Below are positions 29,546 to 39,105 of a stretch of 45,669 bases of DNA, piece after piece. The notes beneath the pieces were generated by a model. It searched no databases, was not told the origin of the DNA, and saw nothing but the letters and a program-made list of their open reading frames with translations. The stretch covers positions 1-45,669 of the IMG/VR virus record IMGVR_UViG_3300024262_000058; one strand, given 5' to 3'. The position numbers were made by a program, and so were the translations under genes. The stretch is from a virus. Numbering within the stretch: the first letter of the stretch is position 1; each line of letters starts with the position of its first letter.

Positions 29546-32500
29546 ATGGCTTCTTTGACGACAGAGGAACTCGATTTATTAGAACAAAAACAAAGCGCTC
29601 GCTCCTATTCCACAGAAGAGCTCGATGCGTTGGAGCGGGGATCGCCGTTTGGCGATAATACCGATGCCATTCTTTCTGCGACAGAGCGAACAACTGATGA
29701 AATCAGAGAAGATTCAGGCCAAATTTATGATTATTCATTAGAAACCGGAATACCACTCAGGGAATCAGAGCGGGTATATTACGGCCTGAACAAACTTGAC
29801 AATCCCGAAAAGCCGTCCGGCGCCGGTCGTTTTATAAAACAACTCTATAACAGTACGGTTGCAAATACTATAACTGCGATAAGAACAAAATCAGAACTTG
29901 GCAAACTTGGTACTGATTTAGAAGTGGCCGCTTTAGAGAAAGAAGATTTCAGATATAGAGCGGAAAATGGATTGCCTGTAAGTATAGAAGAAATTGAAGG
30001 ATACACAGCGCCTTATAAAAAGAGCACCCTTGGAAGTATGTTTGGTTTGAAAAGGCCGGATTGGGCTATCAAAATACGCGAGGATTATGAGGCCGGAAAA
30101 ATATCCGCATCCTTAATCCCCAGAAAAACACGCGCCGAACATATTAAGCGTTCGCAGGAAATATATAATATTGCCGAAGCAAGGCATTTTCAGGCGAATG
30201 ATATTTCAGCTTATGTACCTGAGCCGGAAGGAGTCAAAGAGAAAATAATTGATGCAGGTGCGGGCATATTTGGATTTGTAGCACAAATAGCCCTTCTAAA
30301 AAGATTATCCCCGACAATGCCGGAAGCAATGGTTTGGGAAATGGTCAATGAAGCCAACGGCGGCAAGCCGGGCACTGGCGCCGCTATGCAGCTTACTCTT
30401 GCAGGAATAGGAAAGGCAATACCCGGCACAGGCATTTTGCCTGCTGCCGGCAGAGGTACGGCTGGAAGCATATTTTTCGGTACAACAACATATTTAGGTG
30501 GCGGCGATACGGTCGATATTTTGATAAACATGGGGATACCTTTTGCGTTTGAAGGCATGGGATTCACCAAGCAAAAATGGGCCGAATATGGAAACAAAAC
30601 AGCACTCATTCAGTCTATTAAATATAAAGCCCCGTCGTTAAAGAACCGTCCCAATATCGAAATTGAAAAAGCAGTATCAGATTTATTGACCAACATAACA
30701 ATCGAGGCGGTCCGAGGGTTAAAGACCAAAGAAACAATGCAGAAAGAGTTCAAGCCAACGGAAACTAAAAAGGTTGATATATCTGAGGAAGTTAAGCGAT
30801 ACACGCAAGGCAAGAGATATGATGAGCTTCTTGAAAAAGCCAACGAAGGCAACAAAAAAGCAATCCAAGAGTTGAACGATCTTGTTCAGGGCAAGAATAT
30901 CCCGACATACGAACAGTTACTTGAAAAAGGATACAACGGCGATGTAAAAGCGTTTGAACAAATACAGGAAGGCAATTATCAGGGTGGACCGGGTGCGAAG
31001 CCGGAACTCGAGATACCGAAAAAGAAGGTGGCAAAAGCTGAGGCCGTATCAAAGCCGCTTACAACTATAGAGCAGATGAAAGCCAAGGCCGAGATCATCC
31101 AAAACGATCTAAGACCGCCCGAAAAAATAGATGCCTTGAACTTGAAGAAAGCCAGGGAGCGCGGATTCATAACCAGCATCAAGGAAGTCCTGCCCAAACT
31201 GAAAATTGAGGGCCAGTACATTCCGAGAAGTACGGACGTTCTCGCCATCAAAGCCCGTAACTTGATTATAGACGATTTACCAAAAGCCGAGAAAGTGGCA
31301 TTAAAAGGCAATAGTGATGTATCAGTTGCAGTCGCTTCCGAGCTTATAAAATATTATGGCGAACAGGCGGCAAAGGCCAAAACAAAGGTAGAAGCGGATG
31401 CGCTTTATGAAAGAGCGGCTGTTATAGGCAATGATACCGCACGCAAACTTACTGAGGCTGGAAGAATAGTGCAGGCGGCTTTTATCCTCAGCAGATTGAC
31501 ACCTGAAGGGCAAGTTAGATTTGCCGCAAGGGAGATTCAGAAATACAACGAGAAGGTTGAAACGGAACGCGGCGGTCTTTTGGGTCTTAGAAAAAAGATT
31601 CCAGAACTAACCGGAAAACAGGCCGAACATATTTTGAAGGAGATGAGAGAAATTACAGCTATGCCGGATGGCAAGGCCAAGGTCATTCGATTCAACAAGT
31701 TACAGACGCATGTTTCGGAATTAGTGCCAACGCCATTATATAACAAGATCATCACTATTTGGAAGGCTGGTTTGCTTACAGGTATTAAAACACATGGTCT
31801 GAATTTATATGCAAATCTTTTTCACGTTGGAACTGAAACAATAAAAGATATTCCTGCAACTGCTGTCGATAAGATTGCTTCGATATTCACTGGAAAAAGA
31901 ACAGTAACACCGACTATTAAAGGAATTAAAGGCGGAGGGATAGAGGGACAAAGTAAGGGATGGGAATATATCAAAAGTGGTTACAGTGAAAGAGACATCG
32001 GCGTTAAACTTGATTTGAAAAAAGTCAATATGGGTAAGGGCAATCTTGCTAAGGCATTACAAGCATATACTGAAGGCGTATTTCGTCTTATGGGTGCCGG
32101 GGATCAGCCGTTTTATTATGCCACAAAAGTAAGGTCTTTGTGGCAACAAGCCAAAATCGCAGCAATCAATCAGGGATTAAAAGGCGCAAAAGCACAAAAA
32201 TTCATTGATAATCTTTTCCAGAATCCTACCGAAAAGATGGTTAAGAATGCCACCAAAGATGCCGAAACTGCGGTCTTTATCAACAATACAAAACTTGGTA
32301 ATATAGCGAGAGGAATACAGAAATTGCCAGGTGGCGAAATAATTGTGCCTTTCGGAAGAACGCCATCGGCTGTTGCTATGCAGATCGTAAATTACTCTCC
32401 TGTTGGAATTGCAAAAACTATCATTGAAAACATTGGCAAGGGCAGATTTGACCAAAGAGCTTTTTCGCAGGGAGTAGGCAGGGGGATCACGGGCACGGCT

Positions 32501-33469
32501 GTCTTGGTTATAGGCGCCGCTTTGTATGATAACGACCAAATTACATTAGACAGGCCAACAAACGAGAAAGAACGCAAACTCTGGGAAATTGAAGGCAGGC
32601 AGGCCAATACCATCAAAATAGGCGATAAGTGGCGAACCGTTCAAGCCTTCGGCCCTGCCGGAAATCTTTTGATTATCGGCGGTCATTTCAAAAGAGCCTT
32701 TGAGGAATCGGGCAGTCCCACGGAAGCCATATCAGAGGCAATTATAGGAAGTGGTAAATCTTTTACCGAGCAGACATTCATGCGGGGCGTTAATCAATTC
32801 GTTGGCGCGCTTGCCGACCCTGAACGCTCGGCTTCTTTTGTTGTTGGCAATACAATATCCTCGATAGTGCCGACAATCGTTTCTGATGTCGCAAGGGCAA
32901 CGGACGTTAAAGAACGCAGGGCCGAAACTGTTCCTGAAAAGATAATGGCAAGAGTGCCGGGTGCAAGGCAGGCTCTCGAGCCGCAAGTAACGGTGCTTGG
33001 CGAAGAAAAAGAGCCGACAGCAAATCCATTGGAGTTGATGTTAGACCCGACAAGGCCATCGAAAGAAATATCATCTCCCGTCATAACCGAATTAAGAAGG
33101 CTATGGGACGAAGGGTGGGAAGTATCTCCATCGCTCTTAGGTACGAGAACAGGATATGAAGTTTTGTCGAAACAGGAAAATACGCAGCTATGGAAACAGG
33201 CCGGTTCGATAACGAATGATGCTCTTGGCATATTGATAACGAATCCATTATATAACGACCTGCCCGATGAGACAAAGGCCGATGCAATCAGTAAAATTAT
33301 TACAGGTTCGCAAACCGCCGCTAAGACTGAAATGGTTGTTAAGAAGCTCACTGGATTAGACGGCAAGGAACTGAACGATATGATTTTTGAACTTCGCAAA
33401 TCAGGGCTTGCAACTCAGGATATTATCCCTGTTGCATTAAGCAAACGCAACCCCAGAAAGGCAAAATGA
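29546..33469 (+). CDS. large internal virion (ejection) protein, gp16-like
   Basis: 1307 residues, the largest gene in the window. It opens with a short repeated motif (TTEELDLLEQ and STEELDALERG, residues 4-33). The rest is mainly helical with possible hydrophobic helices near residues ~240-320. No lytic transglycosylase domain is evident, unlike T7 gp16, so cell-wall cutting during entry may be done by another protein. The central block GNIARGIQKLPGGEIIVPFGRTPSAVAMQ resembles sequence in related large ejection proteins. Starts directly after the gp15-like stop (TAAATGG). Confidence 0.65.
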   Translation: MASLTTEELDLLEQKQSARSYSTEELDALERGSPFGDNTDAILSATERTTDEIREDSGQIYDYSLETGIPLRESERVYYGLNKLDNPEKPSGAGRFIKQLYNSTVANTITAIRTKSELGKLGTDLEVAALEKEDFRYRAENGLPVSIEEIEGYTAPYKKSTLGSMFGLKRPDWAIKIREDYEAGKISASLIPRKTRAEHIKRSQEIYNIAEARHFQANDISAYVPEPEGVKEKIIDAGAGIFGFVAQIALLKRLSPTMPEAMVWEMVNEANGGKPGTGAAMQLTLAGIGKAIPGTGILPAAGRGTAGSIFFGTTTYLGGGDTVDILINMGIPFAFEGMGFTKQKWAEYGNKTALIQSIKYKAPSLKNRPNIEIEKAVSDLLTNITIEAVRGLKTKETMQKEFKPTETKKVDISEEVKRYTQGKRYDELLEKANEGNKKAIQELNDLVQGKNIPTYEQLLEKGYNGDVKAFEQIQEGNYQGGPGAKPELEIPKKKVAKAEAVSKPLTTIEQMKAKAEIIQNDLRPPEKIDALNLKKARERGFITSIKEVLPKLKIEGQYIPRSTDVLAIKARNLIIDDLPKAEKVALKGNSDVSVAVASELIKYYGEQAAKAKTKVEADALYERAAVIGNDTARKLTEAGRIVQAAFILSRLTPEGQVRFAAREIQKYNEKVETERGGLLGLRKKIPELTGKQAEHILKEMREITAMPDGKAKVIRFNKLQTHVSELVPTPLYNKIITIWKAGLLTGIKTHGLNLYANLFHVGTETIKDIPATAVDKIASIFTGKRTVTPTIKGIKGGGIEGQSKGWEYIKSGYSERDIGVKLDLKKVNMGKGNLAKALQAYTEGVFRLMGAGDQPFYYATKVRSLWQQAKIAAINQGLKGAKAQKFIDNLFQNPTEKMVKNATKDAETAVFINNTKLGNIARGIQKLPGGEIIVPFGRTPSAVAMQIVNYSPVGIAKTIIENIGKGRFDQRAFSQGVGRGITGTAVLVIGAALYDNDQITLDRPTNEKERKLWEIEGRQANTIKIGDKWRTVQAFGPAGNLLIIGGHFKRAFEESGSPTEAISEAIIGSGKSFTEQTFMRGVNQFVGALADPERSASFVVGNTISSIVPTIVSDVARATDVKERRAETVPEKIMARVPGARQALEPQVTVLGEEKEPTANPLELMLDPTRPSKEISSPVITELRRLWDEGWEVSPSLLGTRTGYEVLSKQENTQLWKQAGSITNDALGILITNPLYNDLPDETKADAISKIITGSQTAAKTEMVVKKLTGLDGKELNDMIFELRKSGLATQDIIPVALSKRNPRKAK

Positions 33470-33603
33470 TGGTTATAGACAGAATTACTCAAAACAGCCT
33501 ACGATGCCCCAGATTGAAAATGCCCCTATCGTACTGTCTTGAAATGGAGAACGCCCACAGGCGAGGCAGCAGCTAAGCCTGACAGAAGCAGGAAGGTTTT
33601 ATT
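33470..33603 (+). promoter_or_regulatory. structured leader before the fibre gene
   Basis: TACGAT...ATCGTA encloses a 22-base loop with two TGCCCC units (about 33499-33532), followed by CGCC-CACA-GGCG and a CTGTC...GACAG pairing. No ORF fits. CAGGAAGG precedes the fibre ATG. No promoter is recognised in it. Confidence 0.4.
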
Positions 33604-36558
33604 ATGCTTATAAATCCAGTTTATGAACCAATACCGCCCTTAGAAAACAATAAGCTCCTGACTAACGATGGTACGGATATGAGTTGGACGGACACACCGA
33701 CCGTTGCCGGCCTTATTTCTACCGGCGTAATCAGGGCCTCCGATTTTGCAAAAACAGGTTGGCCTATTGTAACCGGGGCAACTTTTTCTTTTAGTTACCC
33801 GACCTTTACCGTTACAGACGGCGGCTCGGCTTATTATTATATTGATGGAGTCAAGTACACGCTAAGTGGCAACAAGACGGTCAACATAACCGACACTGAA
33901 GGATTGTGGTATATCTATTTTAATGGAGCCACACTTACGGCATCTCAAACTATTTGGAGTTTTAGGGATGAGGATAAAGCCTTAGTAGCCTATTTACATT
34001 GGGATGCTACAAACAACAAAGAGATATTTTTAGGGTGGGAAGCACACACTTTTTACATGGACGGGCACACACACGCAAGGCTTCATTATGCCGGTGGTGC
34101 AAGATGGGAAACTGGACTACTCGTATCTGATGCGGGCTCTGAAACAGTGAATGTAGCAGCGGGGAATATGTGGGATGAGGATTTGAAACTATCCATAACA
34201 GACGGTGCCGGAGCCGCTCTTTTCGAGCAGGTCTTATCCCCCGCGGAACTCCCGATTTATTATCTCGATGGAGCAAGTAATTGGCGTATCTATGAAACTA
34301 CGGACAAAGCTAACGCAACCGATGCCGGATATGTGGATGGTTCCAATGATTTGAAATATAACAAACTGAACGGTACATGGGCTAATGCTACCGTAGGACT
34401 TAACAATTATGTAGCCTATTACGTTGTGGCGACTAATGAGCAAACTGAACCAATCGCTTTAATCATGGGCCAGCGAGTAGATAATAAACTTTCTGATGCG
34501 AAAGAGAACAATATATTTGGCGGATTGACACTTACCGGACTTCCTTTTCAAGAGATGGTTGTACTTGCCAGGCTTATATTAAAAGACACGGCAACTTATA
34601 CATTAGAGGAAGTTCTTGATTTGAGAGTATATAATATAAAAGGAAATATCACAAGTCCGTTAAGTCCAGATCATGGAGGACTTGCCGGATTAGCTGATGA
34701 CGACCATGTGCAATATCTTCTTGCCGACGGAACGCGAACATTGACCAGTTTGGTTCTTGGTGCCAATCCTTCTGTAATTTCCTCTGCGAATGCAATACAG
34801 ATTAAACCTTCCGGCGATACGGATGATTACTTGGAATTTTCTACGAGTTCTGATATTCCTCGAATTGGGATTAAGGGGGGTAACAACTTATACATAGTTG
34901 GAGATGTTAGCGGTGCAGGCATAAGATTAGTTTCGAGCACGAATTATAGTCAGATAAAATACATTTCAGGGTCTGATACTTTTCAAATATTAAGTTCTGG
35001 AGACATTCATCTTAGAACGGGCGATGGTACAATTGATTACTTATATATTCAAACGTGTGGGGATACGGACGATTATATTTATATGGCAACAGCAAACCAT
35101 GTCCCAACAATCGGTACAGTTGGTGCTTGCAATTTGAAGATAACCGCATCGAGTGGCGAGATAGATTTCGACAACGAAAATCTTTCCACAACGGGAGACA
35201 TCGCCGCTCTTACTCTCTCATCAGATACGTTCAGGTCCGCCGATGAGAGTATGAGCGTTGCCTGGGGCGATACTGCCGCCGGTTCACTGGTGTTGGATGG
35301 AGATGGTGATTATGTAACCACGACAACGGCCCCGACTCTTGACGTTGATAAAGGCTCTATTGCAATTTGGTTCAAATATAATGCTACAGTTGGGTCGGAC
35401 GGGGTCAATAGAATGCTCTTCGAGGTATCTACTTTATCGGGGGCAAATGTTGACCGCATTTCTTTGTATCGGGAAGGTGCCACACATGATGTGCAATTAA
35501 GATACCGAGAAGCAAGTACCAACAATGTTGTCGCGTCTGCTGTATTTGACACTACTACGGGTGAGGATACTTGGCATCTTCTCGTTGGTACGTGGGATGC
35601 CGATGATAATATAGACCTTTTCATTGATGGCTCTGAGGATGATGCGGGGACAGAGACAAGAGACGGCAACTGTACTCTCGCCAACCTTGACAGTCTGATA
35701 ATTGGCGCGGCACGTGTGTTATTAACTCAGGTATGGAAGGGCGAATTATCAGATGCCATGATATTTAATGATGAACTGACATCAGCCGAGATAGCTGCTT
35801 TATACGCATTAGGAATGAACCCTGCCGCGATTACCGCGGGTGCGGGAAGTGCCAAGCTAATCGGCTGGTGGCCTCTTACGGCAGATGCAACAGACTCGGT
35901 AGGAACCTCCCACGGAACCTTTGTCGGCAATGCTTATATTAACAGCACCTTGGTAATAGGTCTTAATACGAATGACCCGTTGTTGGTCAACGGAGCATTT
36001 ACTGTTGTGGGTGCGGGGAATGTAACGGGTAATTTTCGTGTCGCTGGTGAAATTTTAACAACGAAAGTAGTCGGTCAGGGCGATTTGTGGTTAGAGTCCT
36101 CTGATAAAGGTGCTTCAACTAATTTTGTTAAGTCTGAAACGATAAACGACCACACCACTGCCTCTGCTGCGAACATATCTATAAACAACGATGTTATTGA
36201 AAAATCAACGTCTGCGAAGCGGGATGGTTTGTGGAAAAAACACGTTGCATTGTTAGAACCAGATTCGAGTAAGTTTATGCAGTTAAGGCCTTCTATATTC
36301 AAATCTCGGCACAAGAACGATGACCAGGATAAACTCAGGTTTGGGCTGTATGCAGAGGAAGTGGGAGATGTTTATCCTGGCGTAGCTGTTTGGGAAGAAC
36401 GGGATTTTCTGGTTGAGCCTGTGTCTGATGGCGACCCTCCTACTGTTATTACTGAGCGTATCATAGTCAACTATGATACAAGAGAGCTTATTGCTTTAAT
36501 GGTCGCAGAAATACAGGCTCAGGAAAAACGAATTGAAATACTAGAAAAAAGAGTCTAA
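33604..36558 (+). CDS. tail fibre/spike with LamG-like domain and S74-type C-terminus
   Basis: 984 residues. The N-terminus (MLINPVYEPIPPLEN) is the likely virion anchor. The middle has beta-rich repeats (for example PSGDTDDYLEFSTSSDIP). Residues ~560-740 (VLDGDGDYVTTTTAPTLD, GSIAIWFKYNATV, LFIDGSEDD) form a concanavalin/LamG-like carbohydrate-binding domain. The end (AAANISINND, HVALLEPDSSKF, GLYAEEVGDVYPGV, ELIALMVAEIQAQEKRIEILEKR) matches the peptidase S74 intramolecular chaperone, which trims itself after trimerisation. It recognises the host surface. Promoter and stop lie as expected; 14 bases before the next gene. Confidence 0.75.
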   Translation: MLINPVYEPIPPLENNKLLTNDGTDMSWTDTPTVAGLISTGVIRASDFAKTGWPIVTGATFSFSYPTFTVTDGGSAYYYIDGVKYTLSGNKTVNITDTEGLWYIYFNGATLTASQTIWSFRDEDKALVAYLHWDATNNKEIFLGWEAHTFYMDGHTHARLHYAGGARWETGLLVSDAGSETVNVAAGNMWDEDLKLSITDGAGAALFEQVLSPAELPIYYLDGASNWRIYETTDKANATDAGYVDGSNDLKYNKLNGTWANATVGLNNYVAYYVVATNEQTEPIALIMGQRVDNKLSDAKENNIFGGLTLTGLPFQEMVVLARLILKDTATYTLEEVLDLRVYNIKGNITSPLSPDHGGLAGLADDDHVQYLLADGTRTLTSLVLGANPSVISSANAIQIKPSGDTDDYLEFSTSSDIPRIGIKGGNNLYIVGDVSGAGIRLVSSTNYSQIKYISGSDTFQILSSGDIHLRTGDGTIDYLYIQTCGDTDDYIYMATANHVPTIGTVGACNLKITASSGEIDFDNENLSTTGDIAALTLSSDTFRSADESMSVAWGDTAAGSLVLDGDGDYVTTTTAPTLDVDKGSIAIWFKYNATVGSDGVNRMLFEVSTLSGANVDRISLYREGATHDVQLRYREASTNNVVASAVFDTTTGEDTWHLLVGTWDADDNIDLFIDGSEDDAGTETRDGNCTLANLDSLIIGAARVLLTQVWKGELSDAMIFNDELTSAEIAALYALGMNPAAITAGAGSAKLIGWWPLTADATDSVGTSHGTFVGNAYINSTLVIGLNTNDPLLVNGAFTVVGAGNVTGNFRVAGEILTTKVVGQGDLWLESSDKGASTNFVKSETINDHTTASAANISINNDVIEKSTSAKRDGLWKKHVALLEPDSSKFMQLRPSIFKSRHKNDDQDKLRFGLYAEEVGDVYPGVAVWEERDFLVEPVSDGDPPTVITERIIVNYDTRELIALMVAEIQAQEKRIEILEKRV

Positions 36559-36571
36559 AGGAGAGAGTACA

Positions 36572-36793
36572 GTGTCGGAACAAAACCCAATCGAGAAAAT
36601 GACAAGTGAAGAACTGGCCTTGTTACTTGGTGAGCAGTATAAAATGGTAATGCAGTGCCAGAACAACATCGCCGCGATAAACAACATTCTTCAACAACGA
36701 AGACAACAAGCGCTACAGTTAGAAAAGGATAAGACGAATGGAAACGCAGGAAATCGAAAGATTAGCCGAACTAATATCGATAAAAACCTCTGA
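36572..36793 (+). CDS. hypothetical 73-aa protein, GTG start
   Basis: Starts with GTG at 36572 after AAAGGAGAGAGTACA. Reads MSEQNPIEKMTSEEL; a helical core with NNILQQRRQQALQLEKDK. It overlaps the next gene by 56 bases. Small, cytoplasmic, location fits the lysis region but no family is seen. Confidence 0.55.
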   Translation: MSEQNPIEKMTSEELALLLGEQYKMVMQCQNNIAAINNILQQRRQQALQLEKDKTNGNAGNRKISRTNIDKNL

Positions 36794-36953
36794 GAAATAT
36801 TTGAAAATCACTAAAGAATTTATTGATAATCAGATTATGCTTCACTCGGCACAATGCGAAGCTAAAAAATTTACGTCTGTCAAAAACTTTGTATCAGGCA
36901 TAATCGGCGGAATTGTTGTTGGTTTTGTTATTTGGATTATAAAACGTAATTGA
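36738..36953 (+). CDS. holin-like single-span membrane protein
   Basis: 71 residues starting METQEIERLAELISIK. A cytoplasmic helical N-terminus is followed by one hydrophobic span (residues ~49-66, FVSGIIGGIVVGFVIWI) and a basic end (KRN). One-span proteins of this size after the fibre gene are typical class III-type holins, but no holin family is matched. AAAGGATAAGACGA precedes the ATG. Confidence 0.5.
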   Translation: METQEIERLAELISIKTSEKYLKITKEFIDNQIMLHSAQCEAKKFTSVKNFVSGIIGGIVVGFVIWIIKRN

Positions 36954-36976
36954 ATAACATGTTTCCTTCTTTTTGC

Positions 36977-37018
36977 AAAGCCGTGTTAGTTGAATGGTTC
37001 AGCTTCACGGCTTTTTTG
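36977..37018 (+). terminator. strong intrinsic terminator between convergent blocks
   Basis: AAAGCCGTG (36977-36985) pairs with CACGGCTTT (37006-37014), with an inner 7-bp stem AGTTGAA/TTCAGCT around TGG, followed by a T-run (37012-37017). The A-run on the other side makes it usable in both directions. It separates the rightward late genes from the leftward block ending at 37193. The rest of 37018-37192 holds nothing recognisable. Confidence 0.8.
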
Positions 37019-37192
37019 TTACACATTATTCCATCGGCCAAACGTCCCACTCCAACAATAATGGGCCAATTCCTATCGTAAGATTCCAACGCCTTTTTAT
37101 AGATAAATCTTCCTTTTTATGGCCGAGCAACAGGCAAAACCCCAATGCCCACCTTCGCCATCCCCAAGATATTTTCATTACAGATATTTTCA

Positions 37193-37660
37193 TTACGGTT
37201 TCCTCGTTACCAAATCATACAAATCCTGCGGAGAGCACTTTTCCCCGCTCCATCGCGGCAAAGCACCGATCCATCTAAAGCCCATTTTTCTACGAAAAGT
37301 CTCGGAACAATAATCTTTGCGGGGGTCTTGTTTTATAAGCCCGAAAGTAGGCCATGCAAGCAAGCCCGCCCAATCATACTCAATTCGGCCATCATCCAGT
37401 TCACATAGCAGAAACAAACGCTCGACTTGGTATGGCTTGAATGCAACAGGGACTATATCCCATTTATCAGGATTGCCCGATATTACCTCAGAGACGAAAC
37501 CTCTGGCTGTGGAATGAAAACTTAGAGTTTCTTCCACATAATATTCATAGATAAATCGACCAGCTACATGGCAATACTTGCTTTTAGTCCACCAGCCGAT
37601 TAGATGAGAAATGGGATTCTTCTTGCCTTCGATTTTTCGGAATAATAATTCAAATCTCAT
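37193..37660 (-). CDS. permuted papain-like (YiiX/NlpC-P60 type) protein
   Basis: 155 residues from the ATG at 37660 (MRFELLFRKIEGKKN). The His of KYCHVAGRFIYEYY (about residue 31) and the Cys of DYCSETFRRKMGF (about residue 117) fit the His/Cys pair of the circularly permuted papain-like fold in YiiX and related hydrolases; the end SPQDLYDLV is also typical. This family may cleave peptide or acyl bonds in envelopes; whether it acts on peptidoglycan is unknown. Overlaps the lipoprotein gene upstream. Confidence 0.6.
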   Translation of the reverse strand: MRFELLFRKIEGKKNPISHLIGWWTKSKYCHVAGRFIYEYYVEETLSFHSTARGFVSEVISGNPDKWDIVPVAFKPYQVERLFLLCELDDGRIEYDWAGLLAWPTFGLIKQDPRKDYCSETFRRKMGFRWIGALPRWSGEKCSPQDLYDLVTRKP

Positions 37661-38004
37661 GGCGTTTTCTTCTTTCCATATTTGCCGCCCATAAAAGCAT
37701 TGGTGAGAAGTGAGGCCAATGCTATCCACGTTACAGGGTCTTTTTCTCTGCCCTTCAAACTTTCAATAGCAGCCACAGTTTCGGGCTTGATTACCGGCAA
37801 GGCCACACCATCTATCTCGCCTTCGATAAGCGCGGTTGTGGCGTTCAGTTCGTTCACCGCTGCTATGAAATTTTCCTGGGCTTCATCGCTCATAATCTTC
37901 ATCGCGGCAACGCCGCTGCCGAAACCAACCCCGTACTCTGCGCCACACCCGCCCAGAATAACTGCGGACACAATTAAACAAATTATCATTAAAACCTTTT
38001 TCAT
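37657..38004 (-). CDS. small lipoprotein (115 aa)
   Basis: From the ATG at 38004: MKKVLMIICLIVSAVILGGCG is a signal peptide with lipobox LGGC (Cys at about residue 20). The mature part has AAVNELNATTALIEGE and an end AFMGGKYGKKKTP. AAGGAAAAACGC is the ribosome site. It overlaps the papain-like gene downstream by four bases; together they look like an exported pair. Spanin-like function is possible, not shown. Confidence 0.6.
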   Translation of the reverse strand: MKKVLMIICLIVSAVILGGCGAEYGVGFGSGVAAMKIMSDEAQENFIAAVNELNATTALIEGEIDGVALPVIKPETVAAIESLKGREKDPVTWIALASLLTNAFMGGKYGKKKTP

Positions 38005-38044
38005 TGCGTTTTTCCTTCTAAATAAAGTTATTGTTATTATTGCT

Positions 38045-38062
38045 GCCCGCCCCTGTGCGGGC
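38045..38062 (-). other. GC-rich hairpin in the leader of the lipoprotein gene
   Basis: GCCCGC and GCGGGC (6 bp) enclose a six-base loop. On the minus strand it is followed by GGCAGCAATAATAAC, a sequence also present after the second tRNA-like RNA (6581-6595). No T-run adjoins it. Confidence 0.4.
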
Positions 38063-38225
38063 TGGATTTGAAACATTGCTATCTTGTTTCGCTTTCAGAT
38101 GTCTGTTTTTCTGGCCATTCTGACCTTTCTGTCGTGTGGTATCGACACCTGCAACAACAGCACTAAATTTCGGCTTTCACCGCCGCTGGCATAAATGGAG
38201 GGGGAAACTATGAAAAAATATATTA
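38063..38225. other. non-coding gap between leftward genes
   Basis: No leftward ORF with a ribosome site lies here. On the plus strand GGAGGGGGAAACT precedes a 15-codon ORF at 38210-38257 that overlaps the end of the next gene; probably chance. Nothing else recognised. Confidence 0.35.
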
Positions 38226-38540
38226 TTATTCTGTTTCCTTGTCGTCCTTCACTTTGACCAACTCATCCCGCGGCGTAATAGAAACTGTTACGCCGTTATA
38301 CGTAAATTTGATGACGCCTCCTTCGATCGGTTGTAATTTTGCTTCTTTTACAAGCTCAATAATCCGATGCTTGTATTTGACTTCATCGGCCAAAGCCGCT
38401 TGACGTACAGCCGAAGCCTTTTTGTAAAGCCGAGCCGCCGCCACAATAGGCTTGGCGTTTTCGGGTGCAACATCAATCAAATCAAGCTGTTCATCACTTT
38501 CTACCTTCGTTTCCCTCTTCGATGCTTTTTTCTTTGCCAT
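38226..38540 (-). CDS. hypothetical 104-aa protein
   Basis: Starts MAKKKASKRETKVES at 38540, behind AGGAGTATTTTA. A basic N-terminus, helical centre (IVAAARLYKKASAVRQ) and acidic end (KVKDDKETE). It sits next to the RuvC-like resolvase in the early DNA block. No family recognised; a DNA-associated helper is possible. Confidence 0.55.
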   Translation of the reverse strand: MAKKKASKRETKVESDEQLDLIDVAPENAKPIVAAARLYKKASAVRQAALADEVKYKHRIIELVKEAKLQPIEGGVIKFTYNGVTVSITPRDELVKVKDDKETE

Positions 38541-38568
38541 TAAAATACTCCTTTTGGTTTTATTGAAA

Positions 38569-39105
38569 CTATTTTTTTGTAAGTCTACAATATTCTGCTA
38601 TCAAAAGCGCATCAGCAACGGCGTGAGTTATTTTCAAATAAGGCCATAACCGCTGCGCTTTTGCCTTTGTGATATTTTTGTCGCCTTTGGTCTGGCAACT
38701 TAAAGCCTTTTGCCATTTTTGCGGAGACACGTAATCCCACGGGATTCGATGGGCTGTCAACATTCCGCGAAGATACCCAAAAGATACACCAAACTTGAAA
38801 CTACTGGCAACGCCCTGCTTCGGCATAGAATGAACTTTTTCAAGCAAAGCAAAAATGCTGTTTTCGTCCATTACACCTTTGAGGTCAGTCAAGAAATCGA
38901 ACATTTCTGATATATCGGCGTCTGTTTGGTTTTTGAACTTAAATGCTTTAACACAGTTTCCGGCTTCATTAAGAATTCCTATGCCGCCGCTTTGTCCGGG
39001 GTCAATGCCGATGTAGTATGATTCCATACTTTCCTTTACATATACCAACCCACCGGGCTGTGTTTTGACTTTGCCTTTAACACCATTAGTCGTGAGAGCC
39101 ATCAT
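38569..39105 (-). CDS. ruvC: RuvC-like Holliday junction resolvase
   Basis: From 39105 the protein has 178 residues; the first RNase H-like strand reads YYIGIDPGQSGGIGIL. Further blocks are LLEKVHSMPKQGVASSFKFG and HAVADALLIAEYCR, with acidic D33-like, E and D residues as in phage RuvC-type resolvases. It cuts branched DNA before packaging. An alternative start at 39027 (AAAGGAAAGT before ATG) would give 152 residues closer to the family; 39105 overlaps the upstream stop as ATGA. Neighbouring recombinase genes agree with this role. Confidence 0.75.
   Translation of the reverse strand: MMALTTNGVKGKVKTQPGGLVYVKESMESYYIGIDPGQSGGIGILNEAGNCVKAFKFKNQTDADISEMFDFLTDLKGVMDENSIFALLEKVHSMPKQGVASSFKFGVSFGYLRGMLTAHRIPWDYVSPQKWQKALSCQTKGDKNITKAKAQRLWPYLKITHAVADALLIAEYCRLTKK

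Noticed and set aside
30211-33399. Long minus-strand frames inside the gp16-like gene
   Set aside because: Composition (Pro/Ser/Cys-rich) and lack of ribosome sites mark them as antisense shadows.
36994-37408. Plus-strand frames beyond the late terminator
   Set aside because: They lie opposite the papain-like gene and after a strong terminator.
38210-38257. 15-codon plus-strand ORF with a GGAGGGGG ribosome site
   Set aside because: Very short, against the local transcription direction and overlapping the end of a leftward gene; likely chance, but the strong ribosome-site match was noted.
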